Source: Streptomyces sp. CB02009 (GTDB taxonomy: Bacteria > Actinomycetota > Actinomycetes > Streptomycetales > Streptomycetaceae). From it: a stretch of DNA of 64,000 nt. A program made the position numbers and the translations under genes. Of this stretch, positions 53,896 to 63,201 are shown one piece after another. Location: positions 1,058,441-1,122,440 of the forward strand of contig NZ_LIVV01000002.1 in the NCBI RefSeq assembly GCF_001905825.1. The letters are read 5' to 3'. Below the pieces are notes generated by a model, which did no database searches, was not told the origin of the DNA, and worked only from the letters and a program-made list of their open reading frames with translations. Within the stretch, counting starts at the first letter, position 1. Every line of letters begins with the position of its first letter.

Positions 53896-55013
53896 CCGAC
53901 CGCACGGACCGCCCACTCCCGAAGCCCGTCCTCGACCCGGACCTCCTCTCCCGCTGCATCTCCTGCGGCTTCTGTCTCCCCGCCTGCCCCACCTACGCCG
54001 AGACCGGTGACGAGGCCTCCTCTCCCAGAGGCCGCATCAACCTCATGCGCGCCCTGCAGACCGGCGATCTCGAACCCGACGACCCCACCCTGAAGGAACA
54101 GTCCTCGCAGTGCCTGGGCTGCCGAGCCTGCGAACCGGTCTGCCCGGCCGGCGTCGAGTACGGGCAGCTGCTGGAACAGTGGCGCGACCACCAGTGGCGC
54201 GGGCACCGGATGCCCGTTCTCGCCCGTGCCCTCATGCTGGTCGCCGGCCGCCGGGGCATCTTCCGCCTGCTGGGACGGCTGCGAGGGACCCCGCGCACGC
54301 ACGTCGCCGAGACCTCGGCCGTCGCGTCCGGCGGGGCCTCGCTCATGCTCGGGTGTTTCGAGCGCGTCCTCTTCCCTCGCGTCGGCCGCGCCGCTCTCGC
54401 TCTCGTCCCCGGACTGACCGTTCCCGCTTCCCAGGGCTGCTGCGGCGCGCTGCACGCCCACAACGGCGACACCGCCACCGGCGAGCGCCTCGCGCACCGG
54501 ATGGGCCAGGACCTTCCCGGCACCATCGTCACCACCTCCGGCGGCTGCGCCGCCCACCTCGCCTCGGTTCTCGGCAGGGCCCGCGTCCGCGAACTCTCCG
54601 ACCACCTTGCCGCCGACTCCTCGTTCCGGCCCCCCGGTGAACTCCGGGTCGACGGCCGTCGAGCGCGTGTCGCCCTCCAGGACTCCTGCCACCTGCGCAA
54701 CGGCCTCGGAGTCTGGACGGCCCCGCGTGATCTGCTCGCCGGAATCGCCGACTACGTAGAACTCCCCTCGGCCGGCACCTGCTGCGGTGCCGCCGGGACC
54801 TACTCCCTGCTGCGACCCCGTGCATCGCGACGCATCCTCACCGCCAAGATCGACGAGATCGAGGCCGCCGGAGTCGACTTCGTCGCCGCGGTCAATCCGG
54901 GCTGTCTGCGCCAGCTCCGCACCGGCCTGCACCGCAGACGCTCGCAAGCCAAGGCCGTGCACCTCGCCGAACTCCTGCTCATGGCAGAAGAGAACGGATG
55001 CCCGAGCACCTGA
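53892..55013 (+). CDS. Iron-sulfur oxidase subunit, GlcF-like
   Basis: A 373-residue cytoplasmic partner with two 4Fe-4S motifs (CISCGFCLPACPTY and CLGCRACEPVCPAG) and two CCG-type domains (QGCCGALHAHNGD and GTCCGAAGTYS), as in GlcF and the heterodisulfide-reductase family. Electrons from the FAD subunit should pass through it to quinone. The ATG overlaps the oxidase stop. Confidence 0.9.
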   Translation: MTDRTDRPLPKPVLDPDLLSRCISCGFCLPACPTYAETGDEASSPRGRINLMRALQTGDLEPDDPTLKEQSSQCLGCRACEPVCPAGVEYGQLLEQWRDHQWRGHRMPVLARALMLVAGRRGIFRLLGRLRGTPRTHVAETSAVASGGASLMLGCFERVLFPRVGRAALALVPGLTVPASQGCCGALHAHNGDTATGERLAHRMGQDLPGTIVTTSGGCAAHLASVLGRARVRELSDHLAADSSFRPPGELRVDGRRARVALQDSCHLRNGLGVWTAPRDLLAGIADYVELPSAGTCCGAAGTYSLLRPRASRRILTAKIDEIEAAGVDFVAAVNPGCLRQLRTGLHRRRSQAKAVHLAELLLMAEENGCPST

Positions 55014-55080
55014 GGACGCCCGACGCCCCGCCCGGGAAACCGACTTCAGCACGCTCCTTCCCACACCACTGAGAGAAGAC

Positions 55081-56547
55081 ATGCCCTCCCGCGCCTCGCT
55101 CGACCCCCTGGCCACCGAAGCCGCCCGCGCCGCCGCTCCCGCCCTTGCCGCCCTCGCCCCGGCCGAGGTCGCCACACTCCTCCGTGACCTCGCCGTCGTC
55201 CTCCGTGAGCACACCGACGAACTGGTGGCCGTCGCAGAGGAGGAGACCCGACTCGGCGACGTCAGACTGCGGAGCGAAGTACTGCGTACGCGCGCACAAC
55301 TGGAGATGTTCGCTGAGATCGCCGAAGAGGGCGCCCACCTCGATGTCATGATCGACCGGGCGGACGACACGGTCGTCCCCGCCCCGCGCCCAGACGTACG
55401 GCGCATGCTCGTCCCGCTCGGCCCGGTCGCCGTCTTCACCGCTTCCAACTTCCCCTTCGCCTTCTCCGTGCTCGGCGGAGACACGGCCAGTGCGCTCGCC
55501 GCCGGCTGCCCTGTCGTGGTCAAAGCCCACGAGGGGCACCCCCGTCTCACCGACCGGACCGCCGCCCTCGCGGCCGAAGTCCTGCCACCGGGGGCGCTCT
55601 CCGTCGTCCACGGCCGCGAGGCGGGCCGCACCCTGGTCACCGACCCCGTTGTCCAGGCCGTCGGCTTCACGGGCTCCACCCCCGGCGGCCGGGCGCTGTT
55701 CGACCTCGCCGCCCGCCGCCCCGACCCGATCCCGTTCTACGGGGAACTGGGCTCCCTCAACCCCGTGGTGGTCACTCCCCAGGCCCTCGCAGCACGTGGG
55801 CCGGACCTCGTGAGCGAGTACATCGCGTCCGTCACCCGCAGCCAGGGTCAGCTGTGCACCAAGCCGGGCCTCCTCTTCCTGCCCGATCGGCACGACCTGG
55901 ACGAACTTCTCCGCCTGGCCGTCACCCAGACCCCTCCCGCACCGATGCTGGGATCCTGGATCGCCGAGGCGTACCGCACAACCCTCGACGAGCTGGCCGC
56001 CCACCCCGCAGTCCGACGGATCGCGGCCGCACCGACCGACGCCCACCGCGTCGGGCGATCCACCGAAGGACCCTCGGCGACGCTCCTCACCGTCACGGCC
56101 CATGACCTACGCGCCCACCCCGAACTCCTCCGAGAATGCTTCGGCCCGGCATCCACCGTTGTCACCTACGCTTCCACCGAGGACCTGCTCTCCAGCCTCC
56201 GCAAGCTCCCTGGCAGCCTTACGGCCACGGTGCACGGCCAGGAGCAAGCGGACGAGGAACTGTCCCGCGAGATCTGGTCCGCCCTGCGGGCCGGCCGCCT
56301 GATCTGGAACGACTGGCCGACGGGAGTGGCGGTCACCCGCGCCATGCACCACGGCGGCCCCTGGCCGGCCACGACCAACCCGCTGCACACCAGCGTGGGC
56401 GGCACCGCCGTCGCCCGGTGGCTGCGTCCGGTCGCCTACCAGAACATGCCTGAGGCCTTGTTGCCGCACCCTCTGCGGACCACCAACCCGTGGCGGGTAC
56501 CGCAGCGGACGGGGGCGATCTCGCCGCCGCGTCCGGCTTCGTCCTGA
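55081..56547 (+). CDS. Aldehyde dehydrogenase, 2-oxoglutarate-semialdehyde type
   Basis: A 488-residue enzyme starting at ATG 55081. Motifs: ASNFPFAFSVLGGDTASALA and VVVKAHEGHP, characteristic of the ketoglutarate-semialdehyde dehydrogenase branch; FTGSTPGG cofactor loop; Glu in YGELGSLNP; catalytic Cys in GQLCTKPG. It oxidises an aldehyde formed in the pathway with NAD(P): 2-oxoglutarate semialdehyde if the sugar acid is dehydrated twice, or a small aldehyde if an aldolase is used. It is the last gene of the operon. Confidence 0.88.
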   Translation: MPSRASLDPLATEAARAAAPALAALAPAEVATLLRDLAVVLREHTDELVAVAEEETRLGDVRLRSEVLRTRAQLEMFAEIAEEGAHLDVMIDRADDTVVPAPRPDVRRMLVPLGPVAVFTASNFPFAFSVLGGDTASALAAGCPVVVKAHEGHPRLTDRTAALAAEVLPPGALSVVHGREAGRTLVTDPVVQAVGFTGSTPGGRALFDLAARRPDPIPFYGELGSLNPVVVTPQALAARGPDLVSEYIASVTRSQGQLCTKPGLLFLPDRHDLDELLRLAVTQTPPAPMLGSWIAEAYRTTLDELAAHPAVRRIAAAPTDAHRVGRSTEGPSATLLTVTAHDLRAHPELLRECFGPASTVVTYASTEDLLSSLRKLPGSLTATVHGQEQADEELSREIWSALRAGRLIWNDWPTGVAVTRAMHHGGPWPATTNPLHTSVGGTAVARWLRPVAYQNMPEALLPHPLRTTNPWRVPQRTGAISPPRPASS

Positions 56548-56851
56548 CGTCCCTTGTCCTCCTGGGCGCGCTCGCCGTCGCGGTCGCCGGTACGGTGCTG
56601 GAAGCCCTCAGCGGTTCGGCCTCGGGAGCGGCCTCGGACGGTTCGGCCATCGAGACGGTGCTGCGTGCCGCGGCCGTTCTCGCCCTGGTCGGCGGGGCGC
56701 CCCTGCTCCGCTTGGTGCGTGCACCCCGACAGACGACCCACCGTGACGCCGTGGACCGACCCGGTCCGCGGTCCGGCTCGACCCGAGGTCAGGGACACGG
56801 CCACGTTGGCCGCCCGCAGCACCGGCCATCGACCGCGGCCCACCCCAGGGA
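56548..56851. other. 304-base gap between convergent genes, possible small membrane protein
   Basis: A rightward frame (GTG 56490 to 56909) overlaps the end of the aldehyde dehydrogenase and reads two hydrophobic stretches (LTSLVLLGALAVAVAGTVLE and AAAVLALVGGAPLLRLV), then Arg/Gly/Ser noise. It could be a two-helix membrane protein or chance. There is no ribosome site. No terminator hairpin stands out. Confidence 0.25.
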
Positions 56852-58075
56852 CTACCAGTTGGGTTCGAGGCCCGGCACGTTGGCCGGCAGCGGAAGCTCG
56901 CGCGGGTGAATCAGGTAGACCACGCCGCCACCGCCGGACGCCGACAGCCAGACGCGTTCGAACTCCCCGCGCGGGTAGATCCGGCGCACCTCTTCGTCGG
57001 TGGCCGACAGCGGGTCGTTGACCACCACGTCCCCCTCGGCCGTGAATCCGCACACGATCTTGATGCTGCCGGCCGGCGAGAAGCCCGCGCCCGCGAGCTC
57101 GCCGATGCGGAAGCTCTGCGCCGTGGCGATCGGGATGCCCGCGCTGATGAAGCGTTCGAGCTCGTTCAGCGAACGCAGCCGCGTGACCATCCCGTCGAGC
57201 CCGTAGCGAGCCGGATGGGCGGCGTTGAAGGCCCAGTTGCCGCACCCCTTGTAGGCGTAGTCGTAGACGGCCCGCGCGGTGAAGTCGACCTGCGGCGCCG
57301 TGTCCGCCGGGTCGATCCACGTCATCTCCCCGTCGGCCGGGCCGCGCCCGAAGTACTCGACGAGCATCGAGGTGCACGCCGGGGCCGACCAGGCCTCCCC
57401 GCCCCCGTCCCACTGCGGACTGTGGCCGGTGTGCAGTTCCTGGGAGCGCCGCGGGACGTCGAGGACCGTACCCCAGGCGCCGGCGGGGCCGCTCACCGGC
57501 TGTCGGTGTTCGGGAGGTGTCGACGAGGCGGCGAGTTGGAAGGCCCGCACGACGGGCCCCTCCGATACGTCGCGGGTCCGCGCGAGTCGGACGTCCAGCT
57601 CATAGGCCCGGACGGGTCGGCCGGAGGCCGCCACGAACACGTCGACGTCCACCGCTCCGAAGGGGCCCGCCTGGCCGGGCACGGTGGTGCGGTGCACCAC
57701 CTCGTCGCCCGAGGCCCAGTGCGCCATGACGTACCAGGGAGAGACCTCCCCCTCCTCGTCGCGTACGCGCAGCCTGACCATCAGGCGGGTCCCGGCGGGT
57801 GCGAGCGCCGTCCACGAGGGGATCAGCTCCTCGGCCGGAAACGGCAGCTCGCGCCAGCCGGTCGAGCAGGTCGCGTACTGCCACGCGAGGGCGGCGTGGC
57901 CGTGCTGGTCCACGAAGGTCTCGTCGCCCTCGACGGACTCCAGACGCAGGGCGCCGTCCGACCACGCCGTACCTCTGAGGACGACATCGTCGAAGTCACG
58001 GGCTTCCGACCAGCGGTGGAGAACCGCCCGCGGCACGGTCGGGTCGTCGCTTCGCCCACGGTTCTCGCCAGTCAC
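56852..58075 (-). CDS. Peptidase C39-like family protein
   Basis: A 407-residue protein if started at GTG 58075, which lies close behind AGGAAG; a GTG at 58144 is the longer option. Residues about 1-190 form a beta-sandwich (VLRGTAWSDGALRLESVEG, then YATCSTGWRELPFPAEEL). Residues about 195-400 match the peptidase_C39_2 papain-like fold, with Cys in WSAPACTSMLVEYFG, His late in the fold and VVNDPLS. No signal peptide is seen. These proteins may cleave peptides or act as transferases; Gly-Gly leader processing is not implied, because no ABC partner is present. It stands alone. Confidence 0.75.
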   Translation of the reverse strand: MTGENRGRSDDPTVPRAVLHRWSEARDFDDVVLRGTAWSDGALRLESVEGDETFVDQHGHAALAWQYATCSTGWRELPFPAEELIPSWTALAPAGTRLMVRLRVRDEEGEVSPWYVMAHWASGDEVVHRTTVPGQAGPFGAVDVDVFVAASGRPVRAYELDVRLARTRDVSEGPVVRAFQLAASSTPPEHRQPVSGPAGAWGTVLDVPRRSQELHTGHSPQWDGGGEAWSAPACTSMLVEYFGRGPADGEMTWIDPADTAPQVDFTARAVYDYAYKGCGNWAFNAAHPARYGLDGMVTRLRSLNELERFISAGIPIATAQSFRIGELAGAGFSPAGSIKIVCGFTAEGDVVVNDPLSATDEEVRRIYPRGEFERVWLSASGGGGVVYLIHPRELPLPANVPGLEPNW

Positions 58076-58565
58076 GGTCTTCCTGCCGCTCTCTCGTAGC
58101 TCCGGTGCGACCCGGTCCGATGCCGGTGCCGGGGCGGGGCCCACATGCTAACGGCCGGAGTTCCCGACCAGCAGCTCCGAGCCATCCCCGGTACGACGGG
58201 CCGCGCAGCGGTCCGAGGACGACGGCGACCGGAAGGGCGGGCGCCGTGCGCGCGCCGGTGACGAGGCCGCGGCGACACAGTAGGTTCCGGCCGGTGAGGA
58301 GACGATCGACACCATGTCCATGCCTTCCACGACGAACTGGACAAAGGGTTGTTGCCGCCGCGGGACGACGAGGGCGAGCATGTGCCGCGGCGCGTCCACC
58401 GCCACCCGGGCCCCGCCGCCCTCGTGACGGCCCGGCTGTCGGCGGCGACCGCGTGGACCGTCCGGTCCGGAGGGACAGCACGCGCCCGTCCTGGCCGCAC
58501 CACGATTCCGAACAGGGCGGTGTTCGTCCGCCACCCCTGTCGCCACCTCGCCCGCGGAGGCCCGC
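58076..58565. other. 490-base divergent intergenic region
   Basis: Lies between the leftward C39-like gene and the rightward GHL10 gene. Frames on both strands are Arg/Pro/Gly-rich, start without ribosome sites, and look like noise. No repeat or palindrome stands out. It presumably holds the two promoters. Confidence 0.4.
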
Positions 58566-60170
58566 ATGTCACCGAAACGCACCGCCGGTTCCACGCCCCT
58601 GCCCGCCCTCGCCCGCCGCACGGTGCTCGCCGCCATCGCGGCGGCCGGCTGCACCACCGCCCTTCCGTCCATGACGGCCCACGCCGCGGCTCCCCCCACC
58701 GATTCCCTCGCGCCCGTCGTACCCGTCGAACGACAGATGCGGGGCCTGTGGATCGCGTCCGTGGTCAACATCGACTGGCCCACGCGCACCGGCCTGGACG
58801 CCGCCGCCCAGCGTGCGGAGTTCACACGGCTGGCGGACGACGCCCTCGCCTGGGGATTCAACGCCCTGTTCGTCCAGATCCGCCCGACGGCCGACGCCTT
58901 CTGGCCCTCGCCCTTCGAGCCATGGTCGCAGTGGCTCACCGGAACGCAGGGTCAGGACCCCGGTTACGACCCGCTTGCCTTCATGGTCGAGACGGCCCAC
59001 ACCCGCGGCCTCGCGTTCCACGCCTGGTTCAACCCGTACCGCGTCTCGATGCAGCCCGACCCCTCCGCACTGGTTCCCGAGCACCCGGCCCGCACCCACC
59101 CGGAGTGGACCGTCTCCTACGGCGGCAAGCTCTACTACGACCCCGGTGTGCCGGCCGCGCGCCGCTTCTGCCAGGAGGCCATGCTGGACGCCGTCAGGCG
59201 CTACGACATCGACGGCGTCCACTTCGACGACTACTTCTACCCGTACCCGGTGGCGGGTGCCGCCTTCCCCGACGACGAGACGTTCCGTACATACGGCGCC
59301 GACTACGCCGACAAGGCCGCCTGGCGCCGCCACAACGTCGACCTCATGGTCCGTGAGATGCGGGACGCCGTACGCGCCGTGCGTCCGGACGCGCTCTTCG
59401 GCATCAGCCCCTTCGGAGTGTGGCGCAACGCGACCACGGACGCCCGCGGCTCCGCCACCGCCGCCTTCCAGTCGTACGACGGCCTGCACGCCGACACCCG
59501 AGGCTGGGTGGAGCGGGGGTGGCTCGACTACATCGCACCGCAGGTGTACTGGCACATCGGCCTGCCCGTGGCCGACTACGCCGTCCTCGCACCCTGGTGG
59601 GCCGAGGTGGTCCGCGACACCGACACGGAACTGTGGATCGGACAGGCCGTCTACAAGTCGGGCGCGGCGGGACAACCGGCTCCCTGGCAGGACGGCAAGG
59701 AGCTCACGCGCCACCTGACGCTCAACGCCACACTCCCCGAGATCGGCGGCGACCTCTTCTTCAGCGCCAAGGACGTCCGCGAGGATCGCGTCGGCGACTT
59801 CGCGGCCATGCGGCTCGCCCACTGGGGACAGCCCGTCCTCGGCCCGCTCCCGGCCCGCCTGGACAAGGGCCCCCTCCCGCCCCCGCCCACCGTCCAGGTC
59901 CGGCGGGAGGCCGTCACCGGCGCCGCCACGCTGCACATCACCGCACGGACCCACGGCCGCGGCGACACCCCGTTCCAGTACGCGGTCCACCGCTTCCCCG
60001 GCAGGCCCGGGCGCCGATCCTCCCGTGGAAACGGCACCCTCGTCGCCGTGGTGCCCGGCGGGAAGAACGCCGTCTACCGCGATTCCGCGGCACCGGCCGC
60101 GTGCTGGTACGCGGTGTCCGCCGTGGACCGGGTCCAGCGGCAGGGCAGGATGTCCCGCCCCGCCTTCTGA
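58566..60170 (+). CDS. GHL10-family secreted glycoside hydrolase
   Basis: A 534-residue protein; the ATG has GGAGG six bases upstream. The N-terminus carries twin Arg and a hydrophobic stretch (ARRTVLAAIAAAGCTTALPS) with an AAGC that could be a lipobox. Catalytic domain about 50-410: MRGLWIASVVNIDWPTR, FNALFVQIRPTADAFWPS, FHAWFNPYRVSMQ, VHFDDYFYPYP and APQVYWHIG, all typical of the glycosyl-hydrolase-like 10 family (YngK/DUF4015), with the acidic pair in the DGVHFDDYF strand. A fibronectin-like domain ends it. Members are linked to cell-wall or de-N-acetylated glycan cleavage; the exact substrate is unknown. Confidence 0.85.
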   Translation: MSPKRTAGSTPLPALARRTVLAAIAAAGCTTALPSMTAHAAAPPTDSLAPVVPVERQMRGLWIASVVNIDWPTRTGLDAAAQRAEFTRLADDALAWGFNALFVQIRPTADAFWPSPFEPWSQWLTGTQGQDPGYDPLAFMVETAHTRGLAFHAWFNPYRVSMQPDPSALVPEHPARTHPEWTVSYGGKLYYDPGVPAARRFCQEAMLDAVRRYDIDGVHFDDYFYPYPVAGAAFPDDETFRTYGADYADKAAWRRHNVDLMVREMRDAVRAVRPDALFGISPFGVWRNATTDARGSATAAFQSYDGLHADTRGWVERGWLDYIAPQVYWHIGLPVADYAVLAPWWAEVVRDTDTELWIGQAVYKSGAAGQPAPWQDGKELTRHLTLNATLPEIGGDLFFSAKDVREDRVGDFAAMRLAHWGQPVLGPLPARLDKGPLPPPPTVQVRREAVTGAATLHITARTHGRGDTPFQYAVHRFPGRPGRRSSRGNGTLVAVVPGGKNAVYRDSAAPAACWYAVSAVDRVQRQGRMSRPAF

Positions 60171-60183
60171 CAGGCCCGGTCGT

Positions 60184-60217
60184 CGTCGGTCGCTCCCCGC
60201 GCGGGGAGCGACCGACG
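60184..60217. terminator. Perfect 34-base palindrome, terminator of the GHL10 gene
   Basis: CGTCGGTCGCTCCCC pairs with GGGGAGCGACCGACG across GCGC, 13 bases after the stop. The longest perfect hairpin in the window. Confidence 0.85.
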
Positions 60218-60315
60218 AGCCGCGCGCCCCTCCTGCGTCGCTTGTGGCGAGGGCGCGGAACGTTCACCACCTGGGCCTGGACATACGGTCGACAGGCGGA
60301 GGACCTTCCTGGACC

Positions 60316-61860
60316 ATGCGTCCCATGCCTCTCACCGTTCGCGATCTGCTGGCCATTCCCTCCCTGCGTCTGCGCCTGGTGGCGGGCGGTACGGGCCTCG
60401 GCAGAGTGGTCGAGGCTGCGCACGCGACCGAGAACACCCGCCCCGCCTCCTGGCTCGAAGGCGCAGAAGTGGTCATGACCAGCGGCCTGTTGCTGTCGGC
60501 GGACGAGTCCGACTGCTCGGCGTACGTCGAAGAGCTCACCTCCGGCAAGGCCGCCGCCCTCATCGTGGGCGTGGGCCCCGGACTGCCCCTGCAGTCGGTG
60601 CCGGACGCCCTGAGCCGGCACGCCGAGCACCTCGGAATGCCCCTGCTCACTGCGCCCGCGAGCGTCTCCTTCGCCTCCATCACCAAGGCGGTGTTCGGGG
60701 CGCGAGGGGCCGAGGAACGGCGCCTGCTGGAGCGAACCCTGCGCACACAACGTCGCCTGTCGTCGGCGGCGGCCTCCCACGACGGGCTGACGGGGCTGCT
60801 CTCGTCCTGGTTCCAGGCGGTGAACTCGGGCGTGGCCGTATGCGATCCCTCGGGGCGGCTCCTCGGCTCCGCCGGAACCGACGGGCAGAAACTGCTGACC
60901 GACGCCGCACCCGTCATCGACACCGTCTCGCTGCACGGTCTCCGGGGAAGCGGCCGCGCGGACCTGCCGTGCGGCAAGCTCGTGGTGCAGCCGCTCGGCA
61001 CCACGCGTCTGCGAGGCTTCCTCGTTCTCCTGGACGCGGACTCGCCGGAGGCCCGGTTGCTGATCAGCGTCCTCGTCTCGCTGCTCTCCGTCGAACTGGA
61101 ACGCCGCCACCTGGCCGACGAGCCGCAGCGCCGTCGCCGGGCGGCCCTGCTCGCCAGGCTGTTCCACACGGACATCACGGCGGACCAGGGACGGGCCCTG
61201 CTGCGCACGGCGGGCGTCCCCTCGGCGACCGTCCGGGCGGTGGCGGTGCGGGCCGCCGGCGAACCGGTCGAACTCGCGGCAGACCTCGCCCTGGCGGTAC
61301 CGGGTGGACTCGCCCGCGTGACGGGCGACACCGTCGAGATGGTCGTCTCCGAGGAACTCGACACGTCAGCCGTGCTCGGCCGGTTCGCGCCGGGCCGCCC
61401 GGCGGGGATCGGTCCCGCCGTCGCACCCCAGCACGCCGCCCTCTCGCTCCGGCAGGCGATCGCGCTGCTCTCCTCCAGCGCGGAGCTGGGACGCCCCGTC
61501 AGCGCCTCGGAGGCGGGGTCCGTCAGGCTCCTGCTCAGCCTGGGGAGTCCCGCGACGCTGGCAGCCTTCGCCGACACGGTACTGGCCCCCCTCGACGCGG
61601 CCGACCCCGTCGGCGAACTCACCGAGACGCTGCGCGTCTGGCTTGAGACGAACGGCTCCTGGGCGGAGACCTCCACCCGGCTCGGCCTGCACCGGCACAC
61701 GGTCCAGAACCGCATCGAGAAAGTGACCAGACTGACGGGAAGACAGCAGGACCGCGCTGAGGACCGGATCGACCTCTGGCTCGCGCTGACGGCACGAGCG
61801 GTCGGCACCGCCGCGCCCCATCAGCGGAGACACCGGAACGCCGTCCCCCAACAGGGCTGA
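60316..61860 (+). CDS. PucR-family transcriptional regulator
   Basis: A 514-residue regulator starting MRPMPLTVRDLLAIPSLRLR, the usual opening of the PucR N-terminal ligand domain (WLEGAEVVMTSGLLL follows). A central GGDEF-like/CdaR domain precedes a C-terminal HTH of the PucR_C type (LRVWLETNGSWAETSTRLGL, then HRHTVQNRIEKVTRLTG). PucR proteins control purine, amino-acid or alcohol catabolism; none of these genes lies next to it, and the GHL10 gene upstream ends in a strong terminator. Targets are unknown. Confidence 0.88.
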   Translation: MRPMPLTVRDLLAIPSLRLRLVAGGTGLGRVVEAAHATENTRPASWLEGAEVVMTSGLLLSADESDCSAYVEELTSGKAAALIVGVGPGLPLQSVPDALSRHAEHLGMPLLTAPASVSFASITKAVFGARGAEERRLLERTLRTQRRLSSAAASHDGLTGLLSSWFQAVNSGVAVCDPSGRLLGSAGTDGQKLLTDAAPVIDTVSLHGLRGSGRADLPCGKLVVQPLGTTRLRGFLVLLDADSPEARLLISVLVSLLSVELERRHLADEPQRRRRAALLARLFHTDITADQGRALLRTAGVPSATVRAVAVRAAGEPVELAADLALAVPGGLARVTGDTVEMVVSEELDTSAVLGRFAPGRPAGIGPAVAPQHAALSLRQAIALLSSSAELGRPVSASEAGSVRLLLSLGSPATLAAFADTVLAPLDAADPVGELTETLRVWLETNGSWAETSTRLGLHRHTVQNRIEKVTRLTGRQQDRAEDRIDLWLALTARAVGTAAPHQRRHRNAVPQQG

Positions 61861-62178
61861 ACAGTCGAAGCCGCCCGTGAGCGGATCGACATTCCGTCCA
61901 TGTCCAGGCGCCCGCCCCGCTTCCTACCGTACGCCTGCCGGTCGAGCCGGCACGGACTACGGCCGAGGCAGTCCGCCTTCCCCCCCCCGGGGGAGGGCAT
62001 CTGCCGAGGCCGACGGAGCCGACAGGCGTGCGATCGGACCCGGATCGGCACACGGGTACCGCGTCGCGTCCACGGGGGACGAGTGCAGCGAACCCCGGCG
62101 GCCACCGGTCCGGGCTCCACACGTGTGATCCGTACCGGTGGACCGCTTCACCCCCACCCGTCAGACAGGAGAATCAGC
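61861..62178. other. 318-base intergenic region
   Basis: No gene seen. It contains a run of ten C followed by GGGGGAGGG around 61981-61998, which can fold on itself and may end the PucR transcript. A palindrome CACACGTGTG lies at 62119-62128, about 50 bases before the next ATG, where a promoter should be. Confidence 0.4.
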
Positions 62179-62688
62179 ATGAGAATCCGGTCCGTCCTGA
62201 CAGCGCTGGCCCTCGTCCTCGGCGCGCTCTTCGCGCCGGGTGTCGGCGTCCTCACCGCCGCGGGCGAGGCCCACGCCGTCACGAAGATCAGCCACGCCAC
62301 CGCGACCTCGATGTTCCGGTCCTCCGGGATCACCTGGTCCTCGTCCGGCGGCTGCTCCAACCGCAACGTCGCCACGTGCACGTCCTTCGACCAGCTCAAC
62401 CTGGCCACCGCCCAGGGAGCCCAGACCCTGAGGAGCGCCAGCGGCTGCGCCCTCAACATCACCGGCGGCACCGAGACCGGCCACGCGAGCGGCACGTACT
62501 CCCACTGGAACGGCTACAAGCTCGACTTCGGCAAGGCCACCTGCCTCACCAACTACGTGAAGAACACGTTCACGTACATCGGCGTCCGCGGTGACGGCGC
62601 CCCGCAGTGGAAGTCCGGCGCGGGCAACGTCTACGCCGACGAGGGCAACCACTGGGACGTGACCTTCTACAACTGCGGCGGCTGCTGA
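62179..62688 (+). CDS. Small secreted M15-like peptidoglycan peptidase
   Basis: A 169-residue protein; the ATG has AGGAGA six bases upstream; signal peptide VLTALALVLGALFAPGVGVL, cleavage near EAHA. The mature part holds TGGTETGHASGTYSHWNGYK, then LDF, and later YADEGNHWDVTFY. The His-x6-Asp and late Glu-x2-His-Trp pattern equals the zinc and catalytic residues of M15 D-Ala-D-Ala carboxypeptidase/endolysin folds. Six Cys probably form disulfides. It likely trims wall peptides outside the cell. The family call comes from motif spacing only. Confidence 0.65.
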   Translation: MRIRSVLTALALVLGALFAPGVGVLTAAGEAHAVTKISHATATSMFRSSGITWSSSGGCSNRNVATCTSFDQLNLATAQGAQTLRSASGCALNITGGTETGHASGTYSHWNGYKLDFGKATCLTNYVKNTFTYIGVRGDGAPQWKSGAGNVYADEGNHWDVTFYNCGGC

Positions 62689-62952
62689 CCCGCCCCCCCG
62701 CACGCGCGCCGGCCCCAGGACGGGTGGCCGGCCTCAGGAGCCGGACCTCACGCCCTCCGCCGAACACACCGCTCGGCAGCAGGCGACGCCGGCTCCGGAG
62801 GCGCATGCGGGCGACGTGATCTCCCGCGTCCGCATGTCGCGACCGCCGGAGAGGCGTGGCTGCGCACTCTGGAAGCCCCGACCGTACGGAAGGGGGCACG
62901 CATCACCTGACCACCCGAGCTGCTTCGCCAACTCATCTCATCTGGAGCCAAG

Positions 62953-63201
62953 TTGACCCAGGACCTCTCCCGTCGCGTCGCACTGCGCGCGGCCGTCGGC
63001 AGCGCACTCGTGCTGCCCGTCGTCCAGGCGGGCGCCGCGCAGGCCTCCAGCCCCCTTCCGCCGACGGAACGCGGGCAGGCCCCCGTGACCAACCCCCGAG
63101 ACCCCGGCGCCGTCTACGGCCCCGAGGCCGCCCGCACCGCGCACGCCGAACCGCTCAACGCCGCCGTCGCATGCGCCACGGCCCGTGGGGGGCACCGCTG
63201 A
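62953..63201 (+). CDS. Tat signal-peptide mini-protein coupled to the amidase gene
   Basis: An 82-residue frame starting at TTG: MTQDLSRRVALRAAVGSALV, then LPVVQAGAAQASS, a clear twin-arginine signal, followed by a Pro-rich stretch. Its TGA shares a base with the amidase ATG (TGATG), so translation is coupled. It looks like the missing secretion leader of the amidase, separated by a frame change. Either this is a frameshifted gene (or sequencing error), or the leader is really a separate small protein. Confidence 0.5.
   Translation: MTQDLSRRVALRAAVGSALVLPVVQAGAAQASSPLPPTERGQAPVTNPRDPGAVYGPEAARTAHAEPLNAAVACATARGGHR

Noticed and set aside
56852..58075. Bacteriocin leader peptidase role for the C39-like protein
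   Set aside because: No ABC transporter domain or precursor peptide nearby; it belongs to the broader C39_2 group.
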